Assembly: GCF_008728515.1 (NCBI RefSeq)
Contig: NC_044995.1
Span: 38,645,536-38,709,535, forward strand
DNA length: 64,000 nt
Source: Papio anubis
Lineage: Eukaryota; Chordata; Mammalia; Primates; Cercopithecidae
Reading direction: 5' to 3'
Each line of letters opens with the position of its first letter. Position 1 is the first letter of the stretch. Both the position numbers and the translations under genes were made by a program. Positions 51,850 through 62,115 of the stretch are shown one piece after another. Under the pieces are notes generated by a model. The model worked only from the letters and a program-made list of their open reading frames with translations, was not told where the DNA came from and did no database searches.

Positions 51850-52020
51850 ATCTTGCCAGTGGCTTCTGTAGTCACTGTGGCTGGAAAACCCCTCAGAAGA
51901 GGTGATAGTTTAGCAGGTAACTGGAGTTCTCACCGTCTGTGTCTGGCTCAGCCCCCATCACACCCAGTTATCCAGCCCAAAATGTCAGTAGTACTGAGGT
52001 TGAGAGACTCTGCTCTAGGA
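51850..52020 (-). mobile_element. MER5A-like fragment
   Basis: The end CAGCCCAAAATGTCAGTAGTACTGAGGTTGAGAGACTCTG matches a MER5A terminus. The other end is decayed. Confidence 0.6.
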
Positions 52021-52429
52021 GGCCAAGCCTCTTGGAGGAAGAAGGATTGGGGTACTGGCTGGGCATCGAGGTGAACCTACCCCCTAAGAGCTTTGGGACG
52101 GTGTGAGTTTCTGTCCATACCCAAGGACTACAAATGCAGGTTTACTGGAGATTCTGTGCTAAAAGTGAAGTCCAAGTCACTTCTAACTGCTACAAAACAA
52201 ATCTCCATCAACACGGCCCATCTCTGCTCTTGACCTGGAGGCTCCAAAGTATCCACACGGCTCCCATGTCCACTAGACGGGCCTCTTCCCTGGACCTTCC
52301 TGGGCCAGAGCAGGCTCTGGGTAGCCTTGTGGAATCAAGATGGGTGACTGGCCACTTCCTCTGTGCCACCCTGTTCTGGCTACTTCCCTAGGCATCAGCC
52401 TGGGATTCCTTGATGGTAAAAATATAAAA

Positions 52430-52560
52430 CTCTCTGAGCTAGGGCCTTTAATTATCCCCATTTTACAGATGAAGAAACTGAGTCCCAGAGCTGTGCACAG
52501 CGATTGAGAGTCGGAACTCAGCTCTGTCTCACTCAGTGTCAGCATCCTCAGGTTCTGCCA
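52430..52560 (-). repeat. MIR
   Basis: TTATCCCCATTTTACAGATGAAGAAACTGAG. Confidence 0.84.
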
Positions 52561-52944
52561 TTTACAGCCTCCCACAGCAAACAGGATTGAGGGCTGCTTC
52601 TCTGAGCTCACGGGGATGGAATGGGGAACCCCATGAGTACTGCAACAAAACTGTGTGCTAGAGACAAGAGCTGGTGGCTCTGTGTTGCTCTAGCGACAGG
52701 TGGCCTCATTTCACAGGGACCCCCTCACCATATGTGCCCCATGTGGCTCAGAAAAGCCAGAAATCGTCTCCACCCTCACAGGGGAAGGTCCCCGACACCC
52801 TCTTTGCCAGCTGGGCCAAGGCAAATTGGGATCACTTCATGAGGGACAGGACCTGCCCTCTCTTGGTTGGCCCCAGGGAGGGGATGTGGAGGGGCTGGGG
52901 ACCTGGCAGGACCAGGGTGTCTTGAGTTAATTTGGGGCTGCCTT
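52561..52944. other. Unassigned intronic sequence
   Basis: GC-rich, no repeat named, no exon signature. Confidence 0.5.
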
Positions 52945-53130
52945 TAGCTGAGGGCATCTGTATGTCTGGCATCAGCTTTGCATTGTGTCTTGATCTGTAA
53001 AACAGTCCTGTGAAGAAAGATATTTTTAACCCCATCTTCCAGATGAGGAAACGGAGGCCCACAGGGGTAATGTGACCTGCCAAGGTCCCCTAGCCAAGAG
53101 TGACAAAGCCAGGGTTCACACACAGCTCTG
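52945..53130 (-). repeat. MIR
   Basis: AACCCCATCTTCCAGATGAGGAAACGGAGGCCCAC and GTGACCTGCCAAGGTCCCC. Confidence 0.84.
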
Positions 53131-53154
53131 GACACAATTCATTACCCTTCATCC

Positions 53155-53195
53155 GTCTCTCTCTAACTCTTTCTTTTTCCCTCTCTTTGTCTCTC

Positions 53196-53226
<31 letters not shown>

Positions 53227-53820
53227 AGAGAGTCTCACTCTGTCACCCAGGCTAGAGTGCAGTGGCGCAATCTCAACTCACTGCAACCTCCATCTCCTAG
53301 GTTCAAGCGATTCTTGTGCCTCAACCTCCCAAGTAGCTGGGATTACAGGCATGTGCCACCACACTCAGCTAGTTTTGGGGGGTTTTGTTTTGTTTTGTTT
53401 TGTGAGATGGAGTCTTGCTCTGTCACCAGGCTGAAGTGCAGTGGCGCGACTTCGGCTCACTGCAGCCTCTGCCTCCTGGGTTCAAGTGATTCCCCTGCCT
53501 CAGCCTCCTGAGTAGCTGGGACTACAGGTGCATGCCACCACGCCCAGCTAATTTTTTGTATTTTAGTAAAGACAGGGTTTCACCAGGTTGGCCAGGATGG
53601 TCTCAATCTCCTGAGCTCATGATTCGCCCGCCTTGGCCTCCCAAAGTGCCAGGATTACAGGCGTGAGCCACAGTGCCGGCCAATTTTTTGTATTTTTAAC
53701 AGAGACAGGGTTTCGCTATGTTGGCTGGGCTGATCTCAAGCTCCTGACCTCAAGTGATCTGCCTGCCTTGGCCTCCCAAAGTGCTGGGATTACAGGCGTG
53801 AGCCACCACGCGCAGCCTTT
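53155..53820 (-). mobile_element. Alu interrupted by another Alu, behind a CT tract
   Basis: After a (CT)n run and T-tract, the outer Alu runs from 53225 to about 53378 (CACTCAGCTAGTTTTGGGG), is broken by a second Alu, and resumes at 53692 (AATTTTTTGTATTTTTAACAG), ending GCCACCACGCGCAGCC. Confidence 0.9.
53390..53691 (-). mobile_element. Alu nested inside an older Alu
   Basis: (TTTTG)n, then GAGATGGAGTCTTGCTCTGTCACC to GCCACAGTGCCGGCC. Confidence 0.92.
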
Positions 53821-53837
53821 GTCTCTTTTATTCTTGT

Positions 53838-53940
53838 GCTCTCTCTCTCTCTCTCTCGCTCGCTCTCTCTCCCTCCCTTCTCTTTCTCCACCTCCTTCTC
53901 CTTTTCTCCCTTTTCCTCACCCTTCTTTGTGCTTTTCTCT
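53838..53940 (+). repeat. (CT)n and pyrimidine-rich tract
   Basis: CTCTCTCTCTCTCTCTCGCTCGCTCTC, then CCTTCTCC-type mixture. Confidence 0.88.
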
Positions 53941-54030
53941 GTGAGTGTCTCTTCTCTATTTCTCTGCCTTGGTGAATGTCAATTAGGAAAGCAGAAAAAC
54001 CGTGTTTAATTTGTGATCATAACTGCATGT

Positions 54031-54330
54031 CCCTGGCCAGGCGTGGTGGCTCATGCCTGGAATCCCAGCACTTTGAGAGGCTGAGGCAGGAAGATTGCTT
54101 GAGACCAGGAGTTCAAAACCAGCCTGGTCAAAAAGCAAGACCCTGTCTTTAAAAAAGAAAAAATTAGTTAGCTGGGCATGGTGGTATGTACCTGTAGTCC
54201 CAGGTACTCGGGAGGCTGAGGCAGGAGGATTGCCTGAGCCCAAGGGTTTGAAGCTGCAGCGAGCTGTGATTGCACCAGTGTACTCCAGCCTGGGTGACAG
54301 AACTAGACCCTGTCTCAAAAAAAACTAATA
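54031..54330 (+). mobile_element. Alu (J-like)
   Basis: TGGCCAGGCGTGGTGGCTC to CTGTCTCAAAAAAAACTAATAATT, whose tail is the next Alu's target. Confidence 0.93.
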
Positions 54331-54334
54331 ATTG

Positions 54335-54630
54335 GGGGCCAGGCGCGGTGGCTCACACCTATAATCCCAGCACTTTGGGAGGCCGAGACGGGCGGATCAC
54401 GAGGTCAGGAGATCGACACCACCCTGGCTAACACGGTGAAACCTCGTCTCTACTAAAAACACAAAAATTAGCCGGGCGCGGTGGCGGGCACCTGTAGTCC
54501 CAGCTACACGGGAGGCTGAGGCAGGAGAATGGCATGAACCCGGGAGGCAGAGCTTGCAGTGAGTGGAGATCGCACCACTGCACTCCAGCCTGGGCGACAG
54601 AGCGAGACTCCATCTCAAAAAAAAAAAAAA
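54335..54630 (+). mobile_element. AluY in the tail of the previous Alu
   Basis: GGGGCCAGGCGCGGTGG, GAGATCGACACCACCCTGGCTAACACGG, GGCATGAACCCGGGAGGCAGAGCTTGC. CTAATAATT repeats at 54325 and 54631. Confidence 0.95.
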
Positions 54631-54776
54631 CTAATAATTAAAAATAAATAAATAAATGCATGTCCCTTGGCAAGTGGTTGCTAATGGTTGGAATCACCTT
54701 TGACCCAAGCCCTTTTTCATTCATAGATGTTTGTCTTGACCAAAATCAAAGCATTAGATTTGGACTGTAAATCACT

Positions 54777-54885
54777 GGTTCATTCAACAACCACCATTGA
54801 ATGCCTACTGTATGCAGACACTCTTCTGGACACAGAGGAGTTGACGTGCGAGTGGGGAAAGTCAGTGATCAATTGAGATAAAAAG
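54777..54885 (-). repeat. L2 LINE 3' end
   Basis: GTTCATTCAACAACCACCATTGAATGCC, CTGTATGCAGACACTCTTCTGG. Confidence 0.78.
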
Positions 54886-54892
54886 GGCAGAA

Positions 54893-55085
54893 AGCAGACA
54901 TTAAATAGTTTAGGCTTTGTGGGCCAGACAGTCTCCATCGCAATGACTCAATCTGCTTCTGTAGCATAAAAGTAACCACAGATAAAACACACAAGTGAAT
55001 GAGCATGGCTGTTGACCAATTAAACTTTAACCTATAAAAACAGGTGGCTGGCTCGTGGGCTGTAGTTTGTGGATCGCTGCCTTCG
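54893..55085 (+). mobile_element. hAT-type MER element (different family)
   Basis: AGTTTAGGCTTTGTGGGCCAGACAGTC, AATGAGCATGGCTGTTGACCAATTAAAC and GGGCTGTAGTTTGTGGATCGCTGCC. This is a common short DNA transposon. I do not assign the MER number. Confidence 0.75.
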
Positions 55086-55188
55086 AAATAGTATTAGAGG
55101 GTGGTGAGAGGTCAGGAATAGAATAAAACAGTAGAGAGTTTGTGCGTCGTCAAGATGAAAGGTTGCTATCCTTATACACCCTGAATGG

Positions 55189-55495
55189 CCAGGCACCGTG
55201 GCCATTATGATCTATAATTCCAACACTTTGGGAGGCTGAGGCAGGAGGATCCCTTGAGCCCAAGAGTTTAAGATCAGCCTAGGCTCATAGTGAGACCCCA
55301 TCTCTACAAAAAAAAAATTTAAAAATTAGCTGGACATGGTGGAGCATGCCTGTAGTCCCAGCTACTTGGGAGGCTGAGATGGGAGGACTGCTTGAGCCTG
55401 GGAGGTTGGGGCTGCAGTGAGCCAATCTTGCCACTGCACTCTAGCCTGGATGACAGAGCAAGAACTGTCTCAAAAAAAAAAAAAAAGAAAAAGAA
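55189..55495 (+). mobile_element. Alu (J-like)
   Basis: GGCCAGGCACCGTGGCC, with left-arm substitutions, to a tail AAAAAGAAAAAGAAAAC. Confidence 0.91.
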
Positions 55496-55574
55496 AACAC
55501 AGACCTGAAGGAACAAATCATATGAATGCATTAAAATATCATATGTATCCAAAAAATGTATACATCCATCAGAC

Positions 55575-55857
55575 TGGCATGGTGGCTCATGCCTGTAATC
55601 CTAGCACTTCGGGAGGCCAAGGCAGGCAGATTGCCTGAGCTCAGGAGTTCGAGACCACCCTGGGCAACATGGTGAAACCCCGTCTCTACTAAAATACAAA
55701 AACTTAGCTGGGCATGGTGGCAGGCACCTGTAGTCCCAGCTACTTGGGAGGCTGAGGCACGAGAATTGCTTGAACCCAGGAGACAGAGGTTGCAGTGAGC
55801 CGAGATTATACCACTGTACTCCAGCCTGGACAACAGAGCAAGACTCTGTCTCAAAAA

Positions 55858-55888
<31 letters not shown>
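55575..55888 (+). mobile_element. Alu with (AT)n tail
   Basis: GACTGGCATGGTGGCTCATGCC to poly(A), then ATATATATATATATATAT. Confidence 0.94.
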
Positions 55889-55890
<2 letters not shown>

Positions 55891-55935
55891 CAACTGCAAG
55901 TTTTCCTTAATAAACATTTCTCTCCTTTTCTCCTT

Positions 55936-56001
55936 TGGTGAATGTCAAATAATGAAGCAGCAAAACTATGTTTAGTTAGTGATCATAAATGCATGTCCCT
56001 G
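55936..56001 (+). repeat. Direct copy of 53970-54034
   Basis: GTGAATGTCAA...GAAGCAGCAAAAC...TGATCATAAATGCATGTCCCTGG parallels GTGAATGTCAA...GAAAGCAGAAAAAC...TGATCATAACTGCATGTCCCTGG 2 kb upstream. In both places an Alu follows directly. Confidence 0.85.
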
Positions 56002-56094
56002 GCTGGGTGTGGTGGCTCACACTTGTAATCCCAGCACTTTGAGAGGCTGAGGCAGGAAACCATAGTTTGAGGCCAGCAGTTGCTTGAGGTTTTT
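56002..56094 (+). mobile_element. Truncated Alu left arm
   Basis: GGCTGGGTGTGGTGGCTC, then it degrades after GAGGCAGGAAACC. The 50 bp before it (GTGAATGTCAAATAATGAAGCAGCAAAACTATGTTTAGTTAGTGATCATAAATGCATGTCCCTGG-like order) echoes 53973-54034. Confidence 0.8.
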
Positions 56095-56290
56095 TAAAAA
56101 GACATGAAGAGATGAGGGGAGCCATGGAGGTATCTCAGGGAAGAGCAGCCCAGGTAGATGGAAGAGCCAGTGCAAAAGCCCTCAGGCAGGCTGTTCCTGG
56201 CATTTGTGAGAATACGTGGCTGCCCAGGTGTCCAGAGGGGAGTGAGTGAGGATGAAGGAAGGAGCTGATGAAGGAAGGTGATAAAATACT
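56095..56290 (-). repeat. L2 LINE body
   Basis: CTCAGGGAAGAGCAGCCCAGG, GTGCAAAAGCCCTCAGGCAGG and GAGGGGAGTGAGTGAGG match the reversed L2 body. Confidence 0.8.
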
Positions 56291-56299
56291 TCATGGATC

Positions 56300-56597
56300 G
56301 GCCAGGTATGGTGGCTCCCACCTGTAATCCCAGCACTTTGGGAGACCAAGGCGGGTGGATCACGAGGTCAGGAGTTCCAGACCAGCCTGGCCAACATGGC
56401 GAAACCCCGTCTCTACTAAAAAATACAAAAAAGTTAGCCAGGTGTGGTCGTGCACACCTGTAATCCCAGCTACTTGGGAAACTGAGACTCGAGAATCGCT
56501 TGAACCAGGAGGTGGAGGTTGCAGTGAGCTGAGATCACCCCACTGCACTCCAACCTGGGTGACAGAGTGAGACTCTGTCCCCCCAAAAAAAAAAAGA
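56300..56597 (+). mobile_element. Alu (S-like)
   Basis: GGCCAGGTATGGTGGCTC to a CCCCCCAAAAAAAAAAAG tail. ACTTCATGGA before and ACTTCATGAA after (56289 and 56597) are target copies. Confidence 0.95.
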
Positions 56598-56964
56598 CTT
56601 CATGAACAGACAGCCTATATAATGTATGATCCAAACCAGGGCAGTTTTGAGAGTGAAAGGGGAAAAAGAGGACTGAAAAAATAATTAACAGGCCTGACAT
56701 GATCTAAAACGGGTGTAAAGTGGGACACACAGCCTCCTTCATGGTCACCGTCAGACTTCCGCTTTTTCACGGTCAAATCCACCCCCATGTTTATCCCATA
56801 TGCTGGAGAATTGGGTGTTCTCCTGAGCTGAGTTTTTTGTGTTTTTTTGTTTGTTTGTTTGTTTTAACATCCTGTATACTTTTTCTGCATGAACTGTGCT
56901 CAAAAAAAATCAGAGGAAAATAAACCATAAAACAGAAGGCACTTAAGGATTTTGCTGGGACTCA
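56598..56964. other. Unassigned intronic sequence
   Basis: GAAAGTGAGAAAGGGG-type purines and a (TTTG)n run at 56847-56866. No exon. Confidence 0.5.
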
Positions 56965-57100
56965 GCCATTCATTTGTTTGATGAGTATTTATGGAGCGCT
57001 TTCTAAGCACCAGGCGCCACCAGCAATACTGGGATGAATCAGTAACAGCCCTTACCCTTGGAGCTCTCTTGGGCCCATATACACTTAAAATACTATGCAA
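56965..57100 (-). repeat. L2 LINE 3' end
   Basis: CATTCATTTGTTTGATGAGTATTTATGGAGCGC, TAAGCACCAGGCGCC. Confidence 0.76.
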
Positions 57101-57129
57101 GTACAGAGAACGGGTGAAGTGGGAAAAAA

Positions 57130-57300
57130 TCAGTCGGTTGTAAGCCAGAATGACGGGTCTAATCCCACCCATGCCATCTGCACCCTGTGTGATCCAGGCA
57201 CATCACATTGCCTCTCTCAGCCTCAGTTTCTCCATCCACCAAGGCACGGAAGTGGTAGGAATCGAGGCAGATAGGGGGAGTATTTCATCAGCCGAAAAGA
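57130..57300 (+). repeat. MIR
   Basis: GTGATCCAGGCACATCACATTGCCTCTCTCAGCCTCAGTTTCTCC. Confidence 0.8.
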
Positions 57301-57422
57301 CTTGGCTGATGTGACCATAATTCTGCCTTCTGCCTCTCCTTTCCCAGAAAAATAGCTTAATCATTTGGATTTGGGATAAACACACTTCCTGTCTGTGTTT
57401 ATTATTTAAATGATTCACCAAA

Positions 57423-57735
57423 CTGGGCGTGGTGGCTCATCCCTGTAATCCCAACACTTTGGGAGGCTGAGGAGGGCAGATCGCTTGAGCCCAGGAGTTC
57501 GAGACCAGCCTGGCCAACATGGAGAAACCCCGTATTTACTATTAAAAAAAAAAAAAAAAACAATTAGCTGGGCATGGTGGTGCGTGCCTGTAATCCCAGC
57601 TACTTGGGAGGCCGAGGTACAAGAATCACTTGAACCCAGGAGGCACAGGTTGCAGTGAGCCTAGATCGTGCCACCACACTGCAGCCTGGGTGACAGAGTG
57701 AGACTGTGTCTCAAAAAAATGAATAAATAAATAAA
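57423..57735 (+). mobile_element. Alu (S-like)
   Basis: ACTGGGCGTGGTGGCTCATCCC to an (AAAT)n tail. AAATGATTCACCAA / AAATGATCCACCAA at 57408 and 57734 is the target duplication. Confidence 0.95.
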
Positions 57736-57764
57736 ATGATCCACCAACAGGAACCCCAGGAACA

Positions 57765-58112
57765 TTTGTATTGACTATGCAACTAATGCTTAGCAAGCAC
57801 CTACTATGTGCCTGATGCTGATCTGGACACTGGGATTAAGACAGGAAAATTTCTACCGTCGAGGAGCTGATGTTCAAGATGACAATCTTGAAGTGCCTAA
57901 GTTGACAAGATGATTCAGACAGTGGAACGTGCTGGGAAGAGAATGAGATGTCTGACTGAGCTGCAGGAAGGGGCAAGTCCTTTTGATTGAGAGGTCCAAG
58001 AAGGCTTCTCTGACGGGGGCACAGTGGATCTAAGGGTTGAGTGATAAGAAGAAATTGGCCAAGCAAAGACCTAAAGGCAGAGTTGCTCCAGGCAGAGGTT
58101 CAGAGGACAGAA
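57765..58112 (-). repeat. L2 LINE 3' region
   Basis: TTAGCAAGCACCTACTATGTGCCTGATGC, then GGCTTCTCTGACGGGGG and AGCAAAGACCTAAAGG. Confidence 0.84.
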
Positions 58113-58261
58113 ATAATTGACTGATTGTGATCTTGAACTTGACCTTTCTTCTGCTAACTTTGGGTTTGGTTTGTTCTTGCTTTTCTGGCTCCTTGAGGTA
58201 CGTGTTGGATTCTTACTTTGTAGTTTTTTTTGTTTGTTTGTTTTGTTTTTTTACTTTTTTG

Positions 58262-58550
58262 AGACAGTCTCACTGTGGTGCCCAGGTTGGAGTGCAGTGG
58301 CGTGATCTTGGTTCACTGCAACCTCTGCCTCCTGGGCTCAAGCGAACCTCTCACTTCAGCATCCCCAGTAGCTGGGATGACTGGTGCACAGCACCACACC
58401 CAGCTAATTTTTTTTTTTTTTTTTTTTTTTTAGAGACGGGGTCTCACTGTGTTGCCCAGGCTGATCTCAAACCCCTAGCTCAAGAGATCCTCCTGCCTCA
58501 GCCCCCTAAAGTGCTGGGATGACAGGCGTGAGCCACCACATCTGGCCTCT
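58262..58550 (-). mobile_element. Alu (J-like)
   Basis: GAGACAGTCTCACTGTGGTGCCC to GCCACCACATCTGGCC, with a long T-run in the linker (58409-58431). Confidence 0.92.
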
Positions 58551-58554
58551 ATTT

Positions 58555-59045
58555 TTTGTGATGTAGATATCTGATGCTATAAACTTCCCTCTTAATTGCT
58601 TCTTGGCCCTTTAGCTAAGGTCAAGTGTAAACTTCCCTCAGCACTGCTGCTGCTGCATCTCACAAGTGTTGGTGTGTTGTGTCTCTGTTTTCATTCATTT
58701 CAAAAAGTTTTTAAATTTCCATCCTAATTTCTTCACTGACCCAGTGGTCATTCAGGAGCATGTTGTTTAATAGCCATATATTTGCATCGTTTCTGAATTT
58801 TTCTTGGTATTGATTTCTAGTTTTACCCCAGGGTAGTCCGAGAAGATACTTGACAGAATTCCAGTATTTTAGAATTTGTTGAGACTTGTTTTGTGGCCTA
58901 ACATGCGGTCTGTCTTGGAAAATGTCCAGGTGCTGATGAGAAGAATGTATGTTCTCCATCAGACATGCAGGAGACAGGCACTTTCTCATCTGCCTCATGG
59001 GATCCATAAAAGAGTCAATCAGAAGTTGGCATTTAAGAAAGACCA
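58555..59045 (-). mobile_element. L1 ORF2 remnant with a U2 retrocopy in it
   Basis: A 98-codon minus-strand frame contains WLLNNMLLNDHWVSEEI, matching a conserved ORF2 region after the endonuclease domain. Its other strand shows GTTGAGACTTGTTTTGTGGCC. Truncated and dead. Confidence 0.85.
58595..58629 (+). pseudogene. Truncated U2 snRNA retrocopy
   Basis: ATTGCTTCTTGGCCCTTTAG and the 15 bases after it match the first 35 nt of U2 snRNA with five differences (my count against the remembered U2 5' end). It lacks the rest of U2 and any A-tail. AAACTTCCCTC at 58581-58591 and 58629-58639 is an exact 11-bp direct repeat. Truncated snRNA retrocopies flanked by direct repeats are a known class. No expression expected. 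Confidence 0.8.
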
Positions 59046-59053
59046 GAAGGAGG

Positions 59054-59355
59054 CTGGGTGCGGTGGCTCATGCCTGTAATCCCAGCATTTTGGGAGGCCG
59101 AAGCAGGTGGATCACCTGAGGTCAGGAGTTCGAGACCAGCCTGATCAACATGGTGAAATCTCGTCTCTATTTTAAAAAATACAAAAATTAGCTGGGCATG
59201 GTGGTGGGTGCCTGTAATCCTAGCTACTCAGGAGGCTGAGGCAGAGAATCGCTTGGACCCAGGAGGTAGAGGCTGCAGTGTGCTGAGATCACACCACTGC
59301 ACTCCAGGCTGGGCAACAGAGCAAGACTCCATCTGAAAAAAAAAAAAAAAGGAGG
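59054..59355 (+). mobile_element. Alu (S-like)
   Basis: GGCTGGGTGCGGTGGCTC to a 17-bp A-tail. AAGGAG occurs at both borders. Confidence 0.94.
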
Positions 59356-59396
59356 TGAAGGAGCAAACTGTGGAGATATCAAACTGTATCAATCTG

Positions 59397-59534
59397 GCTG
59401 GGTGTGGTGGTTCATGCCTGTAATCCCAGCACTTTGGGAGGCTGAGGCAGGAGGATCACTTGACTCCAGGAGTTCGAGATCAGCCTGGGCAACATAGAGA
59501 CCCCCTCTCTACAAAATATAAAAAATTAATTAAA
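59397..59534 (+). mobile_element. Alu left monomer
   Basis: GGCTGGGTGTGGTGGTTC to ACAAAATATAAAAAATTAATTAAAAAG. Confidence 0.88.
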
Positions 59535-59537
59535 AAG

Positions 59538-59930
59538 ATGTATTGGTCAGGGCAGCCAAGTTATGCTGCAGTAACAAACATCCCCAAAGCCTCCATGACT
59601 TTTAACAACAGATGTATTTCCTGCTCATGCTACATGTCCAGTGCAGGTTGGCAGTGGGGAAGAAGGGGGGCTCTGTTCAATGTAGTCACTTGGGACCTAG
59701 TTAATCACCTAGAACATTGCCATTTGCTCTTCCAGAAGGGAAAAAGGAATGCCAGAAGGTCCTACACTAAAAATTCACTGCTCTGGCTCCAAAATGATAG
59801 CTATTTCCACTCACTCCTCATTGACCAGCGCTTAGCATGTCCTCAGCCAACCCCAAAGAGACCAGGAAGGACCATCCCGCCATATTGCTGGAAATATTTG
59901 ATGGCAGCATTAATGGGGAACAGTGTTCCA
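59538..59930. mobile_element. MaLR-like LTR (tentative)
   Basis: GTATTGGTCAGGGCAGCCAAGTTATGCTGCAGTAACAAAC, CTCATGCTACATGTCCAGTGC, GGAAATATTTGATGGCAGCATTAATG. A common old LTR whose subfamily I do not name. Confidence 0.55.
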
Positions 59931-60489
59931 GGCAGCGGAACTCTTTGCGCCCTTGGAAGAAAGACAAGGTGATCTCTCGAGCACATCCTTCCCAGTATTA
60001 TTAATGAATTTAACAAATGAGCAAGCCATCCTCCCCCACTCTCCTCCCTGAATCCAGACTTGTGCATATCCCTCCCTTTACTTGAACTGCCAAAGAAGAG
60101 ATGAGAACCAGGAGAGGAGATCTGTGACCCCATCTTTGCTGATGAATTATCGTAGAACAGCCATGGCATCTCCAGTCTTTGTGCTTGCAAAATGTACTTT
60201 TCATTTTGCTCCTGAGCAAAATCCACCCACCCCCACCACCAAACCAGGGAAAGCCCATCTCCTAATCCAAAACTGCACCCAGCTTTCCACCAGCTTCTTC
60301 CCTGTGAATTGTTGAATCCAGAGTATGGAATTAAATAATTGAATGAGTCTGGAAGAGAAAAAGTGTCTCTAAAATCAGGCAGCAGAAGCCCACTCCCCAG
60401 AGAGGATGGTGCAGATGAGAATTCAGGAGGGAATTTGGCTTGGGGTTGACGATCTGAGCTATGCAGGGAACTTGGACCCAACTCTCAAT
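59931..60489. other. Unassigned intronic sequence
   Basis: Unique. A 212-codon minus-strand frame (59843-60481) has no recognisable domain and overlaps an LTR, so I do not call it a gene. Confidence 0.5.
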
Positions 60490-60985
60490 CAGTCATTCAA
60501 CAGACACCACTTATTGAGCACCAACTGTGTGCCAGATGTTGTCCTAGGGGGCTGGGAATACAGGAATACAGCAGGGAACAAAAAGGACAAAGCCCCTCCC
60601 CCTTGCTGAATGGACATTCCAGCCAGGAAGACGAGAGAACAAGAGAAATAAGTAAAGTGTATAAGTGGTGAAATGCAAAAGGGAAAAAAGAAACAGGAAG
60701 TGGGGACCAGAAATGAGGGATGCAATTGTAAAGGGCCATCAGGGGAGGCCTCCCTCAGAAGGTGGCATTTGAGTAAAAAACCTGAAGAAGGTGAGGGGGA
60801 ACCATGTAGCAGTCTCAGGGAAGAGCATTCCAGGCAGGGGGAACAGACTGTGCAAGGGCCCTGAGGTAGGACTGTGCTTGGCATGGTTGAGGAACTGCAA
60901 GGAAGCCAGGTGGCTGGAACGGAGTGAGCAAGGGAAAAGGGGAGGAGATAAAAGCAGAGAGGTGGGAGGGTTGGAGGCCCCCTCT
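60490..60985 (-). repeat. L2 LINE, well-preserved 3' 500 bp
   Basis: TCATTCAACAGACACCACTTATTGAGC, then ACAGCAGGGAACAAAAAGGAC, GAGCATTCCAGGCAGGGGGAACAG, GTGCAAGGGCCCTGAGG and GGCTGGAACGGAGTGAGC, in the order of a reversed L2. Confidence 0.93.
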
Positions 60986-61009
60986 GCCATTTAGTAGCTG
61001 AGTGACTTC

Positions 61010-61680
61010 ATTTATTTCCCGTAGCTTGCATAACAAAGAACCACAAATACAGTAGCTGGAAACAACAGAAATTTATTTATTCTCTCGCAGTTCAGGAGGC
61101 CAGGAGTCCACAGACCATCAAGGTCAGATGGGCCATGGTGCCTCTGAGACCTGGTCTGAAGTCCCTTCTTGCCTCTCTCGTAGCTTCTGGTGGTTTGCCA
61201 ACAATCCTTGGTGTTCCTTGTCTTGTAGACACATCGCCCTAATTCCGCCTTCATCTCCATTTCACATGACCTTCTCCCTCTGTGCAAGGCTATCTCTGTG
61301 CCCAGGTTTCTCCTTTTATTATTATTTATTTGTTTGTTTATTTATTTATTTTAGAGACAGGGTCTTGCTCTGTCTCCCAGGCTGGAGTGCAGTGGCGCAA
61401 TCATAGCTCACCGCAGCCTCAAACTCCTGACCTCAAGCAATCCTCCTACCTCAGACTCCTGAGTAGCTGGGACTGCAGATGTGAGCCACTGCGCTCTGCC
61501 CAGATGTCCCCTATAAAGAAACCCGTCAGGTAGGATAAGGGTCCACCCTAATGACCTGATTTTAACTTGATTCCATCTGCAAAGACCCTATTTCCAATTC
61601 ATAGGTACCAGGGGTTAGGACTTCTTCAATGCATCTTTCTGCGGGGACCAACTGCAACCCACAACAGAACTGTGGGCATG
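61010..61680 (-). mobile_element. MLT1-type MaLR LTR, split by an Alu arm
   Basis: CAACAGAAATTTATTTATTCTCTCGCAGTTCAGGAGGCC, CAACAATCCTTGGTGTTCC, then after the Alu GACCTGATTTTAACTTGATTCC and CCCTATTTCCAATTCATAGGTACC. Same family as 46480. Confidence 0.85.
61350..61500 (-). mobile_element. Alu-derived arm (FRAM-like)
   Basis: TTAGAGACAGGGTCTTGCTCTGTCTCCC to GAGCCACTGCGCTCTGCC. A (TTTA)n run lies at 61317-61353. Confidence 0.82.
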
Positions 61681-62115
61681 TAATTTGACCTCTCGGCCAG
61701 GCGCGGTGGCTCACACCTGTAATCCCAGCACTTTGGGAGGCCGAAGTGGGTGGATCGCCTGAGGTCAGGAGTTCGAGACCAGCCTGGTCAACATGGTGCA
61801 ACCCTGCCTCTACTAAAAATAGAAAAATTAGCTGGGCATGGTGGCAAGCACCTATAATCCCAGCTACTTGGGAGGGTGAGGCAGGAGAACTGCTTGAACC
61901 CAGAATGTCCAGGTTGCAGTGAGCCAAGATAGCACCATTGCATTTCAGCCTAGGTGACAGAGTGAGACTCCATCTCAAAAAAAAAAAAAAAAAAAAAGAT
62001 CTCTCTATGCCTCAGTTTTCTCACCCGGCAGGGTGGGGATGATTATGTACCCACTCCTGGGGTTCATGAGAGGATTAAATGAGCTCAAAGAGTCCAAACC
62101 TCCATGTCTGTCTGT
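61672..62115 (+). repeat. MIR split by an Alu
   Basis: CTGTGGGCATGTAATTTGACCTCTC before and CTCTATGCCTCAGTTTTCTCACCC and GAGAGGATTAAATGAGCTC after the Alu are one MIR. Confidence 0.82.
61697..61998 (+). mobile_element. Alu (S-like) inside a MIR
   Basis: GGCCAGGCGCGGTGGCTC to a 20-bp A-tail. TTTGACCTCTC (61686) / AAAGATCTCTC (61996) marks the target. Confidence 0.95.

Noticed and set aside
58595..58629. Functional U2 snRNA gene
   Set aside because: Only the first ~35 nt remain with five changes. No Sm site, no promoter elements and no 3' box.
59460..59972. 170-codon plus-strand frame
   Set aside because: Starts in an Alu monomer and crosses an LTR. Composition follows the repeats.
59843..60481. 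212-codon minus-strand frame
   Set aside because: No domain, signal or family resemblance, and it overlaps LTR-like sequence. Length alone is within what random intron sequence of this GC can produce.
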